Below, one piece after another: positions 42,127-49,645 of a stretch of DNA of 64,000 nucleotides. The number at the start of each line of letters is the position of its first letter. Position 1 is the stretch's first letter. Position numbers and translations under genes: made by a program. The notes under the pieces were generated by a model. That model saw nothing but the letters and a program-made list of their open reading frames with translations. It searched no databases and was not told the DNA's origin. Source of the DNA: Rhodobacter calidifons (GTDB taxonomy: Bacteria; Pseudomonadota; Alphaproteobacteria; Rhodobacterales; Rhodobacteraceae); assembly GCF_011174775.1 (NCBI RefSeq), contig NZ_JAANHS010000003.1:124001-188000 (forward strand), given 5' to 3'.

Positions 42127-43890
42127 ATGACGACTGAAACTGGATCGGGCCAGATGGTCCGGGCGTTGACGTGGAAGGGCGCCTTCTGGGTTGCGGCGGG
42201 GGTTCCGCCCCTGGTGCTGTTCTCCATCGGCGGGATCGCGGGGACGACGGGCAAGGTTGCCTTCGTGGTCTGGATCGTCTCGATGGTGATGGGGTTCCTG
42301 CAAAGCTTCACCTATGCCGAGATGGCGGGGATGTTCGGCAACAAGTCGGGCGGGACGAGCGTTTACGGCGCGACGGCCTGGCTGCGCTATGGCAAGCTGA
42401 TCGCGCCCCTGTCGGTCTGGTGCAACTGGTTCGCCTGGACGCCCGTGCTGTCGCTCGGCTGCGCCATCGCGGCGGGCTATATCCTGAACGCGCTGTTCCC
42501 GATCCCGCTGGCGGACAGCCAGCCGGTGCTGGACTGGGTGACGGCGAACCTGGCGAACTATACCGCCGAGACGCCGTCGGTCGTGCAGTACATGGCCGAC
42601 AATGCCGGGGTGACGGCAGAGGCGGCGATCGAGGCCGTGGCCTCGGCCGATGCGGTCAGCGCGCTGACGCCCTGGTTCCGGGTCTACGAGGCGTTCCAGA
42701 TCTCCATCCCGGGCCTCGGCACGCTGCATTTCAACTCGACCTTCATCATCGGCGTGATCCTGATGCTGCTGATCCTGGCGATCCAGGAGCGCGGCATCGC
42801 CAACACGGCCAATGCGCAGAAATGGCTGGCGATCATCGTGCTGACGCCGCTCTTGCTCGTGGGCCTGGTGCCGCTGCTGACCGGGGCGATCGACTGGATG
42901 AACGTCACCAACATCGTCCCCCCCACGGCGGCCTATTCCGGCGTGGACGGGGAATGGAACCTGGGCGGCTGGACGCTGGTCCTGGGCGGCCTTTACATCG
43001 CGGCCTGGTCCACCTACGGCTTCGAGACGGCGGTCTGCTATACCCGCGAGCTGAAGGACCCCAAGCGCGACACCTTCCGGGCGATCTTCTATTCCGGCCT
43101 GTTGTGCATGGTGTTCTTCTTCCTGATCCCCTTCTCGTTTCAGGGGGTTCTGGGGCAAGAGGGGATGCTTGCCCCCGAAATCGTGGACGGCACCGGGATC
43201 GGCGAGGCGCTGGGCAACATGATCGGCGGCGGGCCGGTCGTCACCCAGATCTTCGTGATCCTGATGATCATGGCGCTGTTCCTGGCGATCATGACCGCGA
43301 TGGCGGGCTCGTCGCGGACGCTCTACCAGGGCTCGCGCGATGGCTGGCTGCCGGTTTACCTGTCCAAGCTGAACGACCATGGCGTGCCGCGCCGGGCGAT
43401 GTGGACGGACGTGGCCTTCAACGTGTTCCTGCTGGCGCTGGCCTCGGATGCGGGCGGGTATTTCTACGTTCTCGCCATCTCGAACGTCGGCTACATCCTG
43501 TTCAACTTCCTGAACCTGAATGCCGGCTGGATCCACCGCATCGACAACGCGCATATGGAGCGGCCCTGGAAGGCGCCGACCTGGCTGATCGGGCTGAACA
43601 CGGTGCTTGCCTTCGTCAATGCGCTGTTCCTCGGCGCCGGTGCAAAGGTCTGGGGCTACGAGAACGCGCTGTGGTCCGGCCTGATCTTCGCGGCCTTCAT
43701 CTTCCCGGTGTTCTGGTATCGCCACTATCTGGTGGACGGCGGCAAGTTCCCGAAGGAAGCCTATGAGGACCTGGGCCTGCCCTATGGCGAGATGGGCCAA
43801 AGGAGGGCTGGGATGCTGCCCTATCTGGCGCTGGCGGCCGGGGCCGTGGTCGTTCTCTGGGCCAACTGGTTCTTCGTCCTGCCTGCCTGA
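42127..43890 (+). CDS. APC-superfamily permease with large extracytoplasmic insert
   Basis: A 587-residue permease with about twelve helices. The first (FWVAAGVPPLVLFSIGGIAGTTG) and sixth-seventh regions (WSTYGFETAVCYTRELKDPKRDTFRA, shown in parts) are APC-like. A polar, Ala-rich stretch of some 75 residues (about 140-215, TAEAAIEAVASADAVSAL) interrupts the helices, making the protein longer than normal. The gene sits alone between amt and dmmDABC with its own terminator. Uptake of a methylated amine is the likely role by context only. Confidence 0.85.
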   Translation: MTTETGSGQMVRALTWKGAFWVAAGVPPLVLFSIGGIAGTTGKVAFVVWIVSMVMGFLQSFTYAEMAGMFGNKSGGTSVYGATAWLRYGKLIAPLSVWCNWFAWTPVLSLGCAIAAGYILNALFPIPLADSQPVLDWVTANLANYTAETPSVVQYMADNAGVTAEAAIEAVASADAVSALTPWFRVYEAFQISIPGLGTLHFNSTFIIGVILMLLILAIQERGIANTANAQKWLAIIVLTPLLLVGLVPLLTGAIDWMNVTNIVPPTAAYSGVDGEWNLGGWTLVLGGLYIAAWSTYGFETAVCYTRELKDPKRDTFRAIFYSGLLCMVFFFLIPFSFQGVLGQEGMLAPEIVDGTGIGEALGNMIGGGPVVTQIFVILMIMALFLAIMTAMAGSSRTLYQGSRDGWLPVYLSKLNDHGVPRRAMWTDVAFNVFLLALASDAGGYFYVLAISNVGYILFNFLNLNAGWIHRIDNAHMERPWKAPTWLIGLNTVLAFVNALFLGAGAKVWGYENALWSGLIFAAFIFPVFWYRHYLVDGGKFPKEAYEDLGLPYGEMGQRRAGMLPYLALAAGAVVVLWANWFFVLPA

Positions 43891-43914
43891 ACCGGGTAAG
43901 CCATTCTCGGGAAA

Positions 43915-43943
43915 GGCCGCCCCGCACGGGCGGCCTTTTTCTT
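43915..43943 (+). terminator. Rho-independent terminator of permease 2
   Basis: Arms GGCCGCCC and GGGCGGCC with a CGCAC loop, followed by TTTTTCTT. It lies 25 bases after the permease stop and separates it from dmmDABC. Confidence 0.92.
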
Positions 43944-43963
43944 GAGCGAATGTTTTCTGCCAA

Positions 43964-43976
43964 GAAAGATTGTTGC
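43964..43976. promoter_or_regulatory. GAAAGATTGTTGC word upstream of dmmD
   Basis: The word lies about 75 bases before dmmD in an AT-rich patch after the terminator. It matches the amt word GAAAGAAAGTTGC at 11 of 13 positions and the minus-strand permease 2 word at 10 of 13. Confidence 0.4.
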
Positions 43977-44049
43977 ACTTCATTATTGCTTTCTGGCGGG
44001 AATCGCCTGACACTCGGCGAAAATGAAAGCCCACTGGGAGGGACTGCGC

Positions 44050-45186
44050 ATGACGAATTCCTGGCGTTTCTCGGCACTGATGGACCGGCATCGGGCGCTC
44101 GGCTCCAACCTCGAGGACTGGAGCGGGATGGGCACGGCCTGGTCCTACTCCAAGGGCGACCCGAATGCGGAATACATGGCGATCCGCACCAAGGCGGGGC
44201 TGATGGACGTGTCGGGCCTGAAGAAGGTGCATATCACCGGCCACGCCGCCAGCCACATCATCGACCGGGCGACGACGCGCGACCCGGAGAAGATCGCGCC
44301 GGGCAAGTCGCTTTACGCCTGCATGCTGAACGACGCGGGCAAGTTCATCGACGACTGCATCATCTACCGCTTCGGCCCGAACAGCTATACGGTGGTGCAT
44401 GGATCCGGTCAGGGGCATGAGCAGCTGACCATGGCGGCGACGGGGCGCGACGTCTCGATCCGCTTCGACGACAACCTGCACGACCTGTCGCTGCAAGGCC
44501 CGCTGGCGGTGGATTATCTGGAAAAGCATATCCCGGGCGTGCGGGCACTGCCCTACATGGGCCATATGCCCGCGATGCTGTTCGGCAAGCCGATCACCCT
44601 GTCGCGGACGGGGTATACGGGTGAGCGGGGGTACGAGATCTTCTGCCGTGGCCAGGACGCGGTGGAAATCTGGGATCGCATCCTGGAAGAGGGCGCGAGC
44701 ATGGGGATCATCCCCTGCCGCTTCACCACGTTGGACATGCTGCGGGCCGAGTCTTATCTGCTGTTCTATCCCTTCGACAATTCCGAGATGTATCCGTTCG
44801 AGAACGAGGGGCCGGGCGACACCCTGTGGGAGCTGGGCCTCGACTGGACGGTCAGCAAGGGCAAGACCGGGTTCCGCGGCGCGGAAGAGCACTACCGCCT
44901 GCAAGGCAAGGAACGCTTCAAGATCTCGGGCCTGAAGTTCGAGGACAAGAAGGTTCCGGGCAACGCGCCGATCTACAAGGGCGACAGGAAGGTCGGCGTG
45001 GTGACGCAGCCGATGTATTCGCCGCTGAACGACTGGGTGGTGGCGATTGCGCGGCTGGACGTGGACTGCGCCAACAACGGCACCGAGCTGGAGGTGCGTT
45101 GCGGCACGCATGGGCCGCTGAAGGCGGTCTCGGCGCCGCTGCCCTTCTATGACGTGGAGAAGAAGCGTCGGACGGCGAAGGACTGA
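44050..45186 (+). CDS. dmmD: Dimethylamine monooxygenase system GcvT-like subunit
   Basis: A 378-residue GcvT-family protein with tetrahydrofolate-binding features: GLMDVSGLKKVHITG, ARDPEKIAPGKSLYACMLNDAGKF-type core, SRTGYTGERGYEIF and LDMLRAESYLL. In the four-gene dmm system it is thought to take the formaldehyde released from dimethylamine. GGGAGGG lies about 7 bases before ATG 44050; an in-frame ATG at 44023 has a poorer site. Similar in design to the C-terminal half of Tdm. First gene of dmmDABC. Confidence 0.87.
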   Translation: MTNSWRFSALMDRHRALGSNLEDWSGMGTAWSYSKGDPNAEYMAIRTKAGLMDVSGLKKVHITGHAASHIIDRATTRDPEKIAPGKSLYACMLNDAGKFIDDCIIYRFGPNSYTVVHGSGQGHEQLTMAATGRDVSIRFDDNLHDLSLQGPLAVDYLEKHIPGVRALPYMGHMPAMLFGKPITLSRTGYTGERGYEIFCRGQDAVEIWDRILEEGASMGIIPCRFTTLDMLRAESYLLFYPFDNSEMYPFENEGPGDTLWELGLDWTVSKGKTGFRGAEEHYRLQGKERFKISGLKFEDKKVPGNAPIYKGDRKVGVVTQPMYSPLNDWVVAIARLDVDCANNGTELEVRCGTHGPLKAVSAPLPFYDVEKKRRTAKD

Positions 45187-45241
45187 TGTTTTCGGGGCCT
45201 GCCGGTCGGTGGGCCCCGTTCTACCCAAGGGAAGTGGCTCC

Positions 45242-45868
45242 GTGAAAGTAGACCTGACCCCGGTGAATGCCCCCTCGATCCGCTCGCGCCCGGTCTATGC
45301 GACCCTGGAGCCGCGCCCGGGCAAGCTGCATGTGATCGTCGCCGACGACGAGGGCGCGGCGGCGGTGGTTGAGATGCTGGGCAAGACGAACGATCGTTCT
45401 GGAATGCTGGCGGCGTCGCATGTGATGTATTGCCCCGGCCCGACGGGGACGGATCTTTCGGCGCAACTGGAGGTGCTGGGCGCGGCGCAGTTCTTCCGCG
45501 CGCCGACCTTACCGGCGCTCTTGCCGCGTCTGGTGCGGGTGCTGGCGGATGCGCATATGGGCACGCAGTTCTACCTGGCCGGGACCGAGGGGCTGATCGG
45601 CCAGGCCGAACGCGAGATCATGGCGACGGGCTTTCCGTTTGCGTCCATCCAGAAGGAGCACCGGGGATCCACCCTGCGCCGGGTGCAGTGCGTGCACTGC
45701 AAGGGGATCACCGAGAACGTGGCGACCGACCCGTTCAAGTGCAGCCATTGCGGGCTGAATCTCTTTGTGCGCGACCATTATTCGCGCCGGATCGCGGCCT
45801 TCATGGGGGTCTGCATCGACGCGGAAGACCCCGGCCAGGTGCCCGAAAGCGTGGTGAGGTTCCAATGA
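45242..45868 (+). CDS. dmmA: Dimethylamine monooxygenase subunit DmmA
   Basis: A 208-residue protein with an alpha/beta N-terminal part (KLHVIVADDEGAAAVVEMLG) and a C-terminal zinc-ribbon-like motif, CVHCKG and CSHCG about 15 residues apart, then NLFVRDHYSRR. This matches the DmmA family, which is required for dimethylamine oxidation but whose exact role is unclear. I use GTG 45242, preceded by AAGGGAAGTGG. Its stop overlaps dmmB (ATGA). Confidence 0.85.
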   Translation: MKVDLTPVNAPSIRSRPVYATLEPRPGKLHVIVADDEGAAAVVEMLGKTNDRSGMLAASHVMYCPGPTGTDLSAQLEVLGAAQFFRAPTLPALLPRLVRVLADAHMGTQFYLAGTEGLIGQAEREIMATGFPFASIQKEHRGSTLRRVQCVHCKGITENVATDPFKCSHCGLNLFVRDHYSRRIAAFMGVCIDAEDPGQVPESVVRFQ

Positions 45869-46827
45869 GCGGCGGCGCGAAACTTCAGGTCCGCGTGGCC
45901 GAGGTGGTGGAGGTCAACGAGCTGGTCAAACGCTTCCGCTTCGTGTCGCGGGACGGCTCGCTGCTGCCCGCGTTTTCGGGCGGGGCGCATACCGTGGTCG
46001 AGATGGACGACCATGGCACGCGCAGGCTGAACCCTTATTCGCTCATGTCCGACCCCGAGGATCGGTCGGGCTATGAGATCAGCGTCCGGCGCGACGATCA
46101 GGGCCGGGGCGGGTCGCTTTACATGCACCGGCATGTGGTGCCGGGGATGGAGATGACGCTGTCCTACCCCGTCAACCTGTTCCCGCTGGATAACCGGGCG
46201 CGGAAGCATCTGATGATCGCGGGCGGCATCGGGATCACGCCGTTCCTGGCGCAGATCGCGCAGCTGACGCATTTCGGCGGCAGGTTCGAGCTGCATTATG
46301 CGGCGCGGTCAAAGGCGCTGGGGGCCTATATGGACCGGCTGACCTCGGCCCATCCCGACCGGGTGCATTGCTACTTCGACGACCGGCAGCAGGTGATCGA
46401 CCTGGAAAAGGTGCTGGAAAATCAGCCGATCGGCACGCATCTTTACGTCTGCGGGCCGAAGGGGATGATTACTTGGGTCCTCTCCACCGCCGAAACCATG
46501 GGCTGGCCGAAACAGGCGCTGCACCACGAGGAATTCCTGGCCCCCGGCACCGGCCTGCCCTTCACCGTGGAACTCGCGGCCAGCGGCAAGACGATCACCG
46601 TAGGCCCGACGCAAAGCCTGCTGGAGGCGATGGAGGCCGCCGGAGTGGAGGCGCCCTACCTCTGCCGGGGCGGGGCCTGCGGGCAATGCGAAACGGTCGT
46701 TCGGAAATGCGACGGCACCATCCTGCACCGCGACCACTGGCTGACGCCGGAAGAGCAGGCGGCCAACACCAAGATCATGCCCTGCGTCAGCCGCTTTGAG
46801 GGCAAGACCCTTGTCATCGACCGATAG
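45865..46827 (+). CDS. dmmB: Dimethylamine monooxygenase reductase subunit (FMN/2Fe-2S)
   Basis: A 320-residue phthalate-dioxygenase-reductase-type protein: flavin-binding barrel (RRLNPYSLMSDPED), NAD(P)H domain (MIAGGIGITPFLAQI; YVCGPKGMI) and a C-terminal plant-type ferredoxin with C267, C272, C275 and C307 as the 2Fe-2S ligands (CRGGACGQC...MPC). It passes electrons from NAD(P)H to the haem subunit DmmC. Coupled to dmmA by a four-base overlap. Confidence 0.9.
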   Translation: MSGGAKLQVRVAEVVEVNELVKRFRFVSRDGSLLPAFSGGAHTVVEMDDHGTRRLNPYSLMSDPEDRSGYEISVRRDDQGRGGSLYMHRHVVPGMEMTLSYPVNLFPLDNRARKHLMIAGGIGITPFLAQIAQLTHFGGRFELHYAARSKALGAYMDRLTSAHPDRVHCYFDDRQQVIDLEKVLENQPIGTHLYVCGPKGMITWVLSTAETMGWPKQALHHEEFLAPGTGLPFTVELAASGKTITVGPTQSLLEAMEAAGVEAPYLCRGGACGQCETVVRKCDGTILHRDHWLTPEEQAANTKIMPCVSRFEGKTLVIDR

Positions 46828-46836
46828 GAGACGACC

Positions 46837-47907
46837 ATGAGCCTTGATTTCAAGTTCGCTCCCGACGATTTCGGCGGCTTCTTCCGGGACGAGACCTTCC
46901 GCGACACCTTCACCTACCGCAACTCGGACCCGCGCCGGTTCCCGTTCCCCTTCGACCGCGACGACTACATGTATGCGGTGAACCTGGAGCCGCATATGCC
47001 GGGCCGGAAGGGCACGGCCTTCGAGCACATGCTGGACGTGGACGAACATTACATCGCCGAGATGATCGACCGCGCCAAGGTGCTGGCCGAGGATCCGCTG
47101 CGCTGCCAGTCGCTGCCGCACATGACGCTGGCCGGCTGGGACACGCTGGAGCTGATCATGGAGGCGAAGGCGCGCGACTATCCGCAGTGGTTCAGCCTGA
47201 CCAGGGACGGCAACCGCTGGCACTGGGTGAACCGGCCTCTGGGGATTGAACAGTCGTTCACATTCCTGGACGAAAGCACGCTGCCCTATCCGCCCTTCGA
47301 ATACATCATGCGCCAGACGCAGGGCGACTGGACCTTGCAGGACGAACGCGACGGGACGCTGTGGATGGACGCGGGCATCGCCACGTCGCAGGCCGACTGG
47401 TCGGTGGATTTCGACGTCGGCATGAACTTTCACGAATGGCACGCGCCCGTGCCTCTGGCGCATGAGAAGGGCGTGTTCGACCGGGCGCTGAAGTTCCTGC
47501 TGAAACTCCAGCACGGCGCGCCGGTGCGGCGGTTCAACTGGACGATGACGGTCAACCCGCTGCTGGACACCGCGCCCGAGACCTACCACAAATGGGGGCC
47601 GATGCGCACGACCCTGACGCAGGAGAACATGGGCCAGAAGATGCACCTGCGGGTCGAGCTGCAAAGCCTCTATCGCCTGCCCCGGTCCAACGCCATCGCC
47701 TTCGACATCCGCTGCTATCTGTGCAGCTTCGAGCAGATCGTCACGGTCCCGAAATGGGCCCGCCGTCTGCACCGGGTGATCCGCGACCTGCCGGAGGAAC
47801 TGGCGACCTACAAGGGCTTCATCCGCAACCGCGACGCGATGGTGGAATGGCTGTCGAAATGCGACGACGGCGCGCCCACCTCGCCCGGCTGGTTCCCCGA
47901 TGACTGA
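46837..47907 (+). CDS. dmmC: Haem-dependent oxidative N-demethylase subunit
   Basis: A 356-residue DUF3445 protein, the PAS-derived haem subunit that oxidises dimethylamine to methylamine and formaldehyde with O2. The family pattern is clear: FPFPFDRDDYMYAVNLEPH near the start, WHWVNRPLGIEQSFTF, the NFHEWHAPVPLAHE segment, and RVELQSLYRLPRSNAIAFDIR near the C-terminus. Its stop lies 8 bases inside the regulator gene. Product methylamine feeds GmaS. Confidence 0.9.
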   Translation: MSLDFKFAPDDFGGFFRDETFRDTFTYRNSDPRRFPFPFDRDDYMYAVNLEPHMPGRKGTAFEHMLDVDEHYIAEMIDRAKVLAEDPLRCQSLPHMTLAGWDTLELIMEAKARDYPQWFSLTRDGNRWHWVNRPLGIEQSFTFLDESTLPYPPFEYIMRQTQGDWTLQDERDGTLWMDAGIATSQADWSVDFDVGMNFHEWHAPVPLAHEKGVFDRALKFLLKLQHGAPVRRFNWTMTVNPLLDTAPETYHKWGPMRTTLTQENMGQKMHLRVELQSLYRLPRSNAIAFDIRCYLCSFEQIVTVPKWARRLHRVIRDLPEELATYKGFIRNRDAMVEWLSKCDDGAPTSPGWFPDD

Positions 47908-48904
47908 GCGGGGGCCCCTGCGGCTGGGGTTCCTGATGTTCCCCGGCTTTCCCATGGCCTGCCTGACCTCGGCCATCGAACCCCTGCGCGCCGCGAACGA
48001 GATCACCGGACGGCGCGAATTCGTCTGGCAACTGGTCGCCGAAGCGCCCAGCCCGATCCGGTCCTCGGCCGAGATCGGTTTTGACCCGGATGTCACGTTG
48101 CAGGACCTGCAGGGGATCGATCAGCTTTACCTCCTGTCGCCCCCGACGGCGGCCTTCGCCGATCCGCGCCGCAGCCCGGCGAAACTGCGCTGGCTGGACC
48201 GGACGGGAGTGACGCTTGGCGCCTTTTCGGGCGGGATCTTTCCGCTGGCGCGGGCAGGGCTGATGGAGGGGCGGCCCTGTTCGGTGCATTGGTGCTATGA
48301 GGCGGCCTTCAAGGCGGATTTCCCGGCGGTGGAGGCCCGCGAGGTCACGATCCTGCGCGAAGGCCGCCGGATCACGGCCAGCGGCTCGGGGGCGGTCTTC
48401 GACCTGATGCTGCGCCTGATCGAGGAGCGTCTGGGCCGCGACTGCATGACCGAAGTCGCCTGCTGGTTCCAGCACCCCTTCGTCCGCGACGCCGACGCCA
48501 GCCAGAAGGTCCCCGTCGCCCGCGCCGGCGGCACCACCGACAGCCTGCCCGCCGCCATCCGCGCCGCGATCCGGCTGTTCGAGACCCATGTCGAGGACCC
48601 CCTCCGCATCCCCGACGTCGCCCAGGCCGTGGGCCTGTCCGGCCGCCACTTCGAACGCCTGTTCAAGCGCGAGACCGGGCAGAGCCCCCTGCGCTACTAC
48701 CACCACCTGCGCCTGATGAAGGCCCGCCAGCGCGTGCTCTACTCCAACGACTCCTTGCGCGAGATCGCGGCCTCGGTCGGCTACATGACCTCCAGCCCGA
48801 TGATCCGCCACTACACCGAATTCTTCGGCGTCTCCCCCCGCGACGAACGCCGCCTGACCCAGTCGCTCCGCCGCGCGCCGGCACGGGTCGAGGCCGCGGA
48901 ATAA
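47900..48904 (+). CDS. GlxA-family (DJ-1/PfpI plus AraC HTH) transcriptional regulator
   Basis: A 334-residue regulator with an N-terminal amidase-like (DJ-1/PfpI) ligand domain (residues about 10-170, GFLMFPGFPMACLTSAIEPLR) and a C-terminal AraC HTH (IPDVAQAVGLSGRHFERLFKRETG; LREIAASVGYMTSSPMIRHY). Related regulators control glycine-betaine, choline and carnitine genes. The 8-base overlap with dmmC couples it to the dmm operon, so control of methylated-amine genes is a strong inference. Confidence 0.9.
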   Translation: MTERGPLRLGFLMFPGFPMACLTSAIEPLRAANEITGRREFVWQLVAEAPSPIRSSAEIGFDPDVTLQDLQGIDQLYLLSPPTAAFADPRRSPAKLRWLDRTGVTLGAFSGGIFPLARAGLMEGRPCSVHWCYEAAFKADFPAVEAREVTILREGRRITASGSGAVFDLMLRLIEERLGRDCMTEVACWFQHPFVRDADASQKVPVARAGGTTDSLPAAIRAAIRLFETHVEDPLRIPDVAQAVGLSGRHFERLFKRETGQSPLRYYHHLRLMKARQRVLYSNDSLREIAASVGYMTSSPMIRHYTEFFGVSPRDERRLTQSLRRAPARVEAAE

Positions 48905-48940
48905 CTTCCCAGGCCGGCCGACCCGTGGCACAACCGGCGC

Positions 48941-49390
48941 ATGAGGCTGTCGAACAACGAACTCCGCGCCCGTGCCGCCGCCTTCGCCCGCGACTGGGCC
49001 CATGCGCAGTAGGAAAAGGGCGAAACCCAGTCCTTCTGGAACGCCTTCTTCCAGATCTTCGACATCGACCGCAAGCGCGTGGCAACCTACGAACACTCGG
49101 TCGAAAAGCTGAAGGGCGGCAAGGGGTTCCCCTACATCAACGGCCACCTGTTCGAGACGCAGTTCCCCTCGCCCGACTTCAACGAGGAGATGCGCACCGC
49201 CCTTCTGAACGCCTGCCGCTTCGACTGGACGCCGATTTCCCCCGCCATCTTCGGCTCGCTCTTCCAGTCGGTGATGGACAAGGCCGAACGCCGCCGGAAG
49301 GGCGCGCATTACACGACCGAGAAGAACATCCTGAAACTGATCGGCCCGCTGTTCCTCGATGACCTCCGGGCTCCGGTCGTGGCTGGATGA
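48941..49390 (+). pseudogene. Remnant of a restriction-type class I DNA methyltransferase
   Basis: One frame begins MRLSNNELRARAAAFARDWAHAQ, hits a TAG at 49010-49012, continues EKGETQSFWNAFFQIFDIDRKRVATYE, then joins directly to FPYINGHLFETQFPSPDFNEE, ISPAIFGSLFQSVM and KGAHYTTEKNILKLIGPLF before ending at 49390. Full proteins of this MmeI/type IIG-like group have several hundred residues between those blocks and the SAM-binding NPPY part after them; both are gone. So it is a decayed, internally deleted fragment of a restriction-modification gene. Confidence 0.85.
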
Positions 49391-49418
49391 AAGGCCAGAG
49401 GCAGGTCACAGGGGAGGC

Positions 49419-49484
49419 CCCGCCCCGGACTTGATCCGGGGCCTCGGGTCATCCAGGGAGGCCCCGGATCAGGTCCGGGGCGGG
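49419..49484. terminator. Long near-perfect inverted repeat after ccoS
   Basis: Two 27-base arms (49419-49445 and 49458-49484) are complementary apart from one mismatch, around a 12-base loop. Each arm contains its own smaller CCCCGG/CCGGGG palindrome. It ends two bases from the ccoS stop, so it probably terminates ccoGHIS; a GGGTTT-side tract is only weakly U-rich. It also faces the methyltransferase remnant. Confidence 0.75.
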
Positions 49485-49486
49485 TT

Positions 49487-49645
49487 TCAGGGTCGGGGCC
49501 GGTCGTCCCAGTCCTTCAGCAGGATGCGGTTCGCGTCGCCCTCGGGGTCGTCGAACTGCCGGGTCCGCATTGCCCAGAAGAAGGCCACAAGACCGACGCC
49601 GCCCAGAAACAGCGAGACCGGGATGAGGATCGCCAGAATCTCCAT
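49487..49645 (-). CDS. ccoS: cbb3-type oxidase assembly protein CcoS
   Basis: A 52-residue protein with one membrane helix (ILIPVSLFLGGVGLVAFFWAM) followed by the family motif RTRQFDDPEGDANRIL. CcoS is needed for cofactor insertion in cbb3 oxidase. Its start overlaps the ccoI stop by one base (TAATG). Last gene of ccoGHIS. Confidence 0.93.
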   Translation of the reverse strand: MEILAILIPVSLFLGGVGLVAFFWAMRTRQFDDPEGDANRILLKDWDDRPRP

